A stretch of 64,000 nucleotides of DNA from Chelonoidis abingdonii. Its lineage: Eukaryota; Chordata; Testudines; Testudinidae. The position numbers and the translations under genes were made by a program. Shown here one piece after another: positions 57,868-64,000 of the stretch (the first letter of the stretch is position 1; each line of letters starts with the position of its first letter). Below the pieces are notes generated by a model. The model did not search any database and was not told the DNA's origin. It worked only from the letters and a program-made list of their open reading frames with translations. The stretch is taken from the NCBI RefSeq assembly GCF_003597395.2, contig NC_133771.1:135962889-136026888 (forward strand), in the 5' to 3' direction.

Positions 57868-58960
57868 GTATCAGAGGGTAGCCGGTTAGTCTGGATCCGT
57901 AAAAGAGCAGAGAATCCTGTTGCACCTTATAGACTAACAGACGTTTTGGAGGCGTGAGCTTCGTGGGTGAATACCACTTCGTCAGACGCAGGTAGTGGAA
58001 ATTTCCAGGGGCAGGTATATATATGCTAGCAAGCAAGCTAGAGATAACGAGGTTAGTTCAGTCAGGGAGGGTGAGGCCCTGTTCTAGCAGTAGAGTGTGA
58101 AACCAAGGGAGGAGAACTGGTTCGTAATTGGCAAGGCCACACAGTCTTTGTGAGTCCAGAGCTGAATGTCAATTGAAATGAACTGAAGCTCAGCAGTTTC
58201 TCTTTGAAGTCTGGTCCTGAAGTTTTTTTGCTGCAGGATAGCCACTTAAGCTGCTATAGTGTGCCAGGGAGGTTGAAGGCTCTCCTATGGTTTTGGTATC
58301 ATGCCATGCCTGATACTGATTTGTGTCCATTTATCCTTTTCCATAGTGACTGTCCAGTTTGGCCGCATGTACATAGCAGAGGGCATTGCTGGCATATGAT
58401 GGCGTAATTACATTGGTGGTCGTGCAGGTGAATGAACCAGTATGGTATGGCTGATCTGGTTAGGTCCTATGATGGTGTCGCTGGCGTAGTATGTGGCAGG
58501 TTGGCATCGAGGTTTGTTGCAGGATTGGTTCCTTGAGCTAGAGTACATGGTACGGTGTGGCAGTTGCTGGTGAGAATACGTTTCAGTGGCAGTTGTCTGT
58601 GGGCAAGATGGCCTGCCACCCAAGATCCGTGAAAGTGTGGGATCAATTGTCCAGGATGGGTTGTAGATCCTGATGATGCGTGGAGGGTTTTAGCTGGGGG
58701 CTGTAAGTGATGGCCAGTGAGTCCTGTTGGTTCTTTCTTGGTTGTCTGCAGTAGGAGGCTTCTGGGTACACGCTGGCTCTGTTGATTGTTTCTAATTTCC
58801 TCGTGCGGGTATTGTAGTTTTGAGATGCTTGGTGGAATTTGTAGTGTGGTCTCTGTCTGAGGGTTAGAGCAGATGCGGTTGTACCTCAGTGCTTGGCTGT
58901 TAGACATGGATCGTGTGATGTGCCTCATGCCTCAGCTTCCATCCATGTGCAGGCAGAGAG
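57868..58960 (-). mobile_element. Penelope-type retroelement, copy 2, in the transposase
   Basis: The minus-strand 3' end is GGATCCAGACTAACCGGC, then TACCCTCTGATAC (57868-57897), followed upstream by the same tail as 3921-4214. Beyond the tail, to about 58960, it carries a low-complexity frame (58467-58928, minus) with RICSNPQTETTLQIPPS, KLQYPHEEIRNNQQSQ and VPRSLLLQTTKK. I remember this from turtle copies but cannot assign a domain. No reverse transcriptase is present, so it is 5'-truncated. Confidence 0.65.
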
Positions 58961-59289
58961 AGGAAGAAAACGTATCCGGTATTCCGTGTATCCTGTGTAC
59001 CCCCGTAACCGAGGCTCTGATCAACTCCGAAGCCTCTCTCTCAGTCACGTGTTTCAAATAGAGCTTCTACGTTGCTCGGCGTGATGCGCTGGTTTGTATT
59101 TGTAAGTATCATTTATTACTAATGCTCGCATTTTGTTTATAAATATTGTTAGTAGATATTTAGGCATGTGTGTGTTAGGTTTGTTAACTCTATTAGAGCT
59201 AATCATAGCTGCCCCTTACCCTTGTAACTATCCCCAATAAAATTTTAAATTGATTAATTTTAGTGCTGTGTGTGTGTCTGCAGTTTGCC
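58961..59289. other. Unassigned segment between insertion and transposase
   Basis: Contains CTGATCAACTCCGAAGCCTC, TAGCTGCCCCTTACCCTTG and CCCCAATAAAATTTT. It belongs neither to the Harbinger protein nor clearly to the Penelope-type tail, and may be part of the same insertion or another one. Confidence 0.35.
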
Positions 59290-59720
59290 TCGTGACCCAT
59301 ACTCTCCTTGCATCTCTTACTATACAGTCTGTTCCACGTGCAGCCTGGTAAAAACAGGCCTGCATTTTTCTTTGCCCCTGCGAATACGTGGCAACTAAAG
59401 TATCTGGCGTTCAGGGCAGGGAAAGCAAGTCACAAAGTTCCATGAAAGTGCCCTTATGCATGCAAAGTTTCGCAGCCATGCGAATCGTCCCACCTGCAAA
59501 CTACTTGCGGTCCCACCAAGTCTGTGCTTGTTCCCAGGTCCAAAATTGGTGTTCAATGGGTAGAACCTGCCCCATTACCAGCAGATCTCCAAAGCGCGGG
59601 CCCGGGTTTGAGAGAATCTATGTCCATGTCTCATCACTCTCGTGCGGCACTGCCGTAGCCACCTCCTCCTCGCCTGGCTTTGCATGTCCCGGTTCAGCAT
59701 AGACTGCAGAGTATGCGTGA
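59290..59720 (-). pseudogene. Harbinger transposase, N-terminal part
   Basis: Minus-strand translation at 59565-59430 reads IEHQFWTWEQAQTWWDRK, a stop, then FAGGTIRMAAKLCMHKG and TFMELCD, matching the N-terminal region of turtle Harbinger transposases. MLNRDMQSQARRR-like text lies at 59700-59660. The middle of the protein, including the first catalytic Asp (DGTH block), is absent between here and 57867. Confidence 0.75.
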
Positions 59721-59962
59721 GGTGTTTACAATGTCCACACGCCGTATTGATCTGAGCAGGGTCATGCTTGCCGTGCCTATGGCATCTGCACAGTTCACCC
59801 AGGAAAAAGGCGCGAAACAGTTGTCCTGCCTGCTTTCATGGAGGGAGGGGTGAGGCTGTACCCAGAACCACCCGCGACAATGATTTTTGCCCCATCAGGC
59901 ACTGGGATCTCAACCCAGAATTCCAAGGGGCGGGGGAGAATGCGAGAACTGTGGGATAGCCA

Positions 59963-62032
59963 CATGGGGGTGTGGTGTTACACAAGCACAGGAGGCCACC
60001 TGCATGAAGCTCACTGCAGGACCAAGGCCTATGCTTTTACACCAGACTCATTACCATGGTAGCTGACCACCTCAATTCAGTACCAGAAATCAAGTGGGGC
60101 ATCATAAAATGATAACAGTCATGTTTCTAACTACCTGATAGGTGGGACACTGAGGCAGGTATCTGATCTCTGACAGTTGCATTTCCAATTGGCTGAAGAC
60201 ACAAAATGAGCAGCTTTCCTAAAAATAGCCAAATAAATCTGTTTCCATCTATAAATCTCTCTGATCTGCATATTATCATACTAGTCTCAGCAAAGATCTA
60301 CAGACATCAAGAGACAATTGACACAGGACACAGTGGCTTCTCAAGTGTGGGTCATTTTCCATTAGTGAGTCACCGGGACAGCGGGAGCAGAGGGTTGTGC
60401 AATTGCCACAGCAGCCAAGAATGGATTAACACTAATTGGGACTTAGATCAGCCACAAGCGCATGGCATCAGAATGACTCACTTGTTTCTGGGAGGTTCAG
60501 GTTGGTCTCTGCAGAAATTCTGGGGTCTCTTTCGGCTCCTAGGACTCAGCTCCGGCCATCTGCTTGATCCTGCCAAATCTGCTACTAACCACATTGCAGT
60601 AGAAATGTCATACAAAGTTCAGTGCAGCAGCACGGCTGCAGGCAGATGGTGCGTAAAAGAAAAGCAGTGATCAGACTGACATGTTGCAGGATTTCTGATT
60701 TTCATGCTGTCGTGGGAGACCCCAGGAAACGCTGTCAGTGGAATGAGACAGCGAAGTGAATTCAGAAGAAGATTGTTGAAAGAGAGGGTAAAAAGCCTAG
60801 GAACACTTAGAGCAGGCTAAATTGCTCAATACTCTGTGTCTCCAAGAGAAAGATGTGATGGCTGGGTTCCCTTCCCATGGTGTTATACACTGCACTAATT
60901 CACAGAACTGACAAACGTCTAAACAGGCACAATTACAGCCCATTATACGGGGAATATTTAAATAGTCATATTGACCTGAGGCTTTGCTTGTCATTTGCAA
61001 TGATGATGATAACTTGCATTTCCCTAGCATTTTTCATCCCCCCAAAGGTCCTAAAGAACATTACAGAAATCCTACTAAACAGAAATCACTTCTCTCACCA
61101 TTAAACAAACAAACACAGCTGCCATGTTTTGGGGCAGAACATGGCAGATGTTGAACAGCAAAGTTTAGGACAGCAAGTGAAAGATACTATATCCAATAAA
61201 AACTCAAGGTGCCATGGGGAAGGTCGGATGTAACTATTCATGGTGCCAAACATGCCATGCGATCTTCAGGACCTGAGTGCTGAGCACCCTCACTTCCAGG
61301 TGATGTTACTGTGAGCTGCAACTTAAAATGAAACAGCACTAAGTTAAAGCACATTAGGGGATCTTTAGTGAGTGCCAGCAGAGTCTGCATGGACCAATTA
61401 ATGCACAGTGTGTTAGTGTGCTCTACACATCACACCCCTGGAGTGCACATTACCACACCATGTGGACAAGTCCCCAGAGTGCTTCCTTTTCTGAATATTT
61501 TAGAGGAGCAAATTGATTTCCAGTTCAGTCCCTGAATTGACTTGCTGGATATGTATTGTCACATCTTAAAAGCACCACTCTGGGTGACTGGAGTGTGGAG
61601 AAAGAGTTATGGAGTCTTGCATCCCTAGATCCTCATTTGACTCCAAGCCAGAGACCCTCTTCTCCTGCTGCAGGATCTAAGTATCCTGTGCAGGGGTGAA
61701 ATCCACACTTTTGCAGAGACCAGCACAGGCCCTTAAGGACTAAGTGTGATTTAAGGGATGCAAAGGCCTCTGGCTGGCCCCTCTGCACAGGGTGGATTTC
61801 ACCCTGGAAAAACAGGGCTCTGCATAATTAGTAACTGAAAGTAGCTATCATCAATGGTTTCTTATTGGCCCACTCATATTGCAGTTGATGAACCCTGTCC
61901 AGTTCTCAGTGCACAAGCATTTACATCTCTTCCCTCCACAGTAACACACACACGCTCCCCAATCTATAGCTACTCAGTGGCTGCCTCTACACAGACAAAG
62001 GAGACAATGTGTATGGAGGGACAATTACTCCC
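59963..62032. other. No gene recognised between the Harbinger copies
   Basis: About 2 kb of unique-looking sequence. The 154-codon frame at 60206-60670 has no known motif and spans uneven composition, so I do not call it a gene. Confidence 0.4.
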
Positions 62033-62398
62033 TCAGGCCTGGTCTACACTACGCGTTTAATTCGATTTAAAGAGTGTTAAATCGATTTAACATTGTACCC
62101 GTCCACACTACAACACCCTTTATATCGATATAAAGGGCTCTTTAAATCGATTTCTGTACTCCACCCCGACGAGAGGAGTAGCGCTAAATTCGATATTAAC
62201 ATATCGGATTACGGTTAGTGTGGACGGAAATCGACGTTATTGGCCTCCGGGCGGTATCCCACAGTGCACCACTGACCGCTCTGGACAGCAATCTGAACTC
62301 CAGAAACTCAGATGCAGCGGGAAGGTAAACAGGAAAAAGCCCCGCGAATTGAATACATTTCCTGTTGCCCAGCGTGGAGCTCTGATCAGCACGGGTGG

Positions 62399-62602
62399 AT
62401 GCAGTCTCAAATCCAAAAAGAGCTCCAGCATGGGACCATACGGGAGATACTAGATCTGATCGGCTGTATGGGGAGACAATCTGTTGTATCAGAGCTCCGT
62501 TACAGAACACGAAATGCCAAAGCGTTTGAAAAAAATCTCCAGGATACACAGCGCTGTATGAACAGCATAACGGGAAGCCAGAGACTCAATGGACACTCAT
62601 GA
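62399..62602 (+). pseudogene. Truncated Harbinger Myb/SANT frame
   Basis: ATG at 62399 opens MQSQIQKELQHGTIREILDL, then SVVSELRYRTRNAKAFEKN, colinear with helices 1 and 2 of the Myb/SANT domain in copy 1 and here without a frameshift. Family residues are changed (the AW of helix 1 reads QH), and the frame ends after 67 codons, losing the third helix. Confidence 0.75.
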
Positions 62603-62876
62603 TGGAGGGGGTACTGGGACTCCAGCTATCCCACAGTCCACAGCAGTCTCTGAAAAGTATTTGCATCTTGGCTGAGCTCCCAATGTCTGTAGGTTCAAAC
62701 ACAGTGTCGGCGTGGTTCAGGGAATAGCTACTCAGTTTCCCACCACCACCAACCACCACGTGAAAGAAATCATTTCTTGACTTCTTTCAATGTCACCTAT
62801 GTGTACTGAATGCTGCTGGTAGACGTGATGCTGCAGCAGTGAAAAGCAGTATCCGCTCCTTCTCCCCCTCTCACGT

Positions 62877-62901
62877 NNNNNNNNNNNNNNNNNNNNNNNN
62901 N
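62877..62901. other. Assembly gap (25 N)
   Basis: 25 undetermined bases inside Harbinger copy 2. Confidence 0.99.
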
Positions 62902-64000
62902 TCTCGGTGGTTAGACGGTACATTGCTGTATCCTCGTCGCATCAAGCCGTGAGTGCTCTTGCTGGCTAGGTGGGGCTGGCCGGGGGCCTGGGTAAAATGG
63001 ATGATCCAGTTACTCCAGTAGATGTACAGAATGGTGGTAACTGTCTTCATCATAGTAACTGGGGGCTGAGCTTCATCAGCCCCTCCCTTTCTGTGTAAAG
63101 AAAGTTCCGTACTGCCTGGACTTCATAGCCCGGGAGGCGCCTCCCCTCTTTGATCTCACTAACAAGTCTCTGTTTCTTTTCCTGCATTCTTTATACTTCA
63201 TGACACAAATGGGGGAACTGCCACGGTAGCCAGGAAGGTGGGGAGGAGGGAAGCACAGTGGGTTTTGCAGGGCACCCTGTGAAACTGACACGGAGCGCTG
63301 TGTCTGATACATGGTCCTCTAATACACTTGCCCCTTACTAGGCAGGACTGATCTTTTTTAGAGAACCGTAAGGAGGATGACTCAGTCAATCAGTCAATCC
63401 CAATTTTGCTTTTGCGTTGTGCCCCGGCGATTTCAGTAGGGCACTCATGATAGCAGCGACAGTACAGAGGGGAAAAATAACCGTCATCTCTTGCCAGTTT
63501 TCTCGGCAGTAGACAGTAACGACGACGCGTAACCCTCTACTATCATTGCAAAGCAAGTGAATGCTACTATGTAGCGTGGAGTATCGCCTCTCTCCGCGGC
63601 ATCCAGATCACATACGGTGCCGGAAAAAAAAAAGCTGAACGGCCCATGGTGCCGTGCTATGCGTCTGCGCCAGGGCATCCAGGGAAAAACTGCGAAGGAT
63701 TTGTCAGCTGATTTTTCCAGAGGAAGGAATGACTGATGACTTACCCAGAACCACGCGCACATAATGATCAACCAGAATTCCAAGGGCGGGGGAGATGCGG
63801 GAACTTGGGATAGCTACGGAAGAGCTACCCACAATGAACGCTTCAGAATCGACGTTAGCTCGGACATGGACGCCAACGCCGATTACTGTGCCTAGTGTGG
63901 CGCATGAAATCGAATTTATATATCAGTTTTATAAAACCGATTTTAGCTAAACTGATATTATCCCGTGTATAGACGTGCCTCAGTCTAGAGATCGAGCTCC

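Larger units (their letters stand above)
54754..59962 (+). mobile_element. PIF/Harbinger transposon, copy 1
   Basis: The left end GGCCTGGTCTACACTACGCG follows a TAA target word (54751-54753). The element holds a Myb/SANT gene on + and a convergent transposase on -, the standard PIF/Harbinger pair. The right part matches copy 2 (CAGAATTCCAAGGGGCGGG versus CAGAATTCCAAGGGCGGGG) to about 59962, then breaks off before the right inverted end. A Penelope-type insertion lies inside the transposase. A perfect palindrome, GCCCTTTATATC plus its reverse complement, is at 54833-54856. Confidence 0.85.
62036..63979 (+). mobile_element. PIF/Harbinger transposon, copy 2, with both ends
   Basis: The left end GGCCTGGTCTACACTACGCG and right end CCCGTGTATAGACGTGCC are imperfect inverted repeats. 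TCA flanks both (62033-62035, 63980-63982), a 3-bp duplication of the kind PIF/Harbinger makes. Length is 1944 bp including a 25-N gap. It keeps the Myb/SANT start and, on the right, non-coding and transposase-leader text shared with copy 1, so it is an internally deleted derivative. A perfect 22-bp palindrome lies at 62116-62137. Confidence 0.85.

Noticed and set aside
60206..60670. 154-codon plus-strand frame
   Set aside because: Uneven composition, no motif, no flanking splice signals.
1..64000. CRISPR arrays, bacterial operons, phage modules
   Set aside because: No regularly spaced repeats and no prokaryotic gene organisation; the sequence is vertebrate.

Overview
This is vertebrate nuclear DNA, most likely from a turtle. 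There are no operons, few long open reading frames and many diverged interspersed repeats. The mix includes CR1 LINEs, Ty3/Gypsy elements (one with integrase before reverse transcriptase and a SCAN-like capsid), Penelope-like elements with a GIY-YIG endonuclease, hAT elements with 8-bp target duplications, PIF/Harbinger elements encoding a Myb/SANT protein, and MIR-like and tRNA-derived SINEs. This combination resembles turtle genomes. The species call is inference from remembered repeat families; no search was run. I found no host protein-coding exon, rRNA gene, intact tRNA gene or CRISPR array. The window reads as an intergenic or deep intronic repeat graveyard.

Layout. 1-3.0 kb: a Gypsy remnant broken by an 823-bp assembly gap. 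3.9-4.2 kb: a Penelope-type 3' tail. 5.2-9.3 kb: a decayed Gmr1-like Gypsy element on the minus strand. Its order is LTR, gag with SCAN-like capsid, integrase, RT, RNase H, LTR, and a solo retroviral-type LTR sits inside its 5' LTR. 10.7-12.2 kb: CR1 copies, one carrying a 32-nt Penelope tail, and a tRNA-like SINE head. 14.1-21.6 kb: a second Gypsy element (sushi-ichi-like, minus strand), broken by a CR1 and a 2.3-kb hAT element that itself holds an LTR.

22-26 kb is the most repeat-poor stretch. 26.1-29.1 kb: a Penelope-like element with a GIY-YIG domain split by a hAT insertion, then a tRNA-derived SINE and a 205-bp hAT relative with exact 8-bp duplications. 30.7-33.2 kb: two related LTRs in opposite orientation, each inside a different DNA transposon, then a hairpin MITE. 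33.8-40.7 kb: SINEs, CR1, paired MITEs and an LTR-like repeat. 41.9-43.0 kb: the C-terminal part of a LINE ORF2 ending in two hairpins. 44-49.8 kb: SINEs, CR1 and an LTR split by a 587-bp inverted-repeat element.

51.8-54.3 kb: an LTR-like repeat and a hAT-like element with an internal minisatellite. 54.75-64 kb: two Harbinger copies in the same orientation. The first has a decayed two-exon Myb/SANT gene on + and a convergent transposase on -, whose middle is replaced by a Penelope-type insertion. The second has both ends and a 3-bp duplication. Nothing here looks translated today: every recognised protein has stops, frameshifts or lost catalytic residues. The main value of the window is its readable nesting history.
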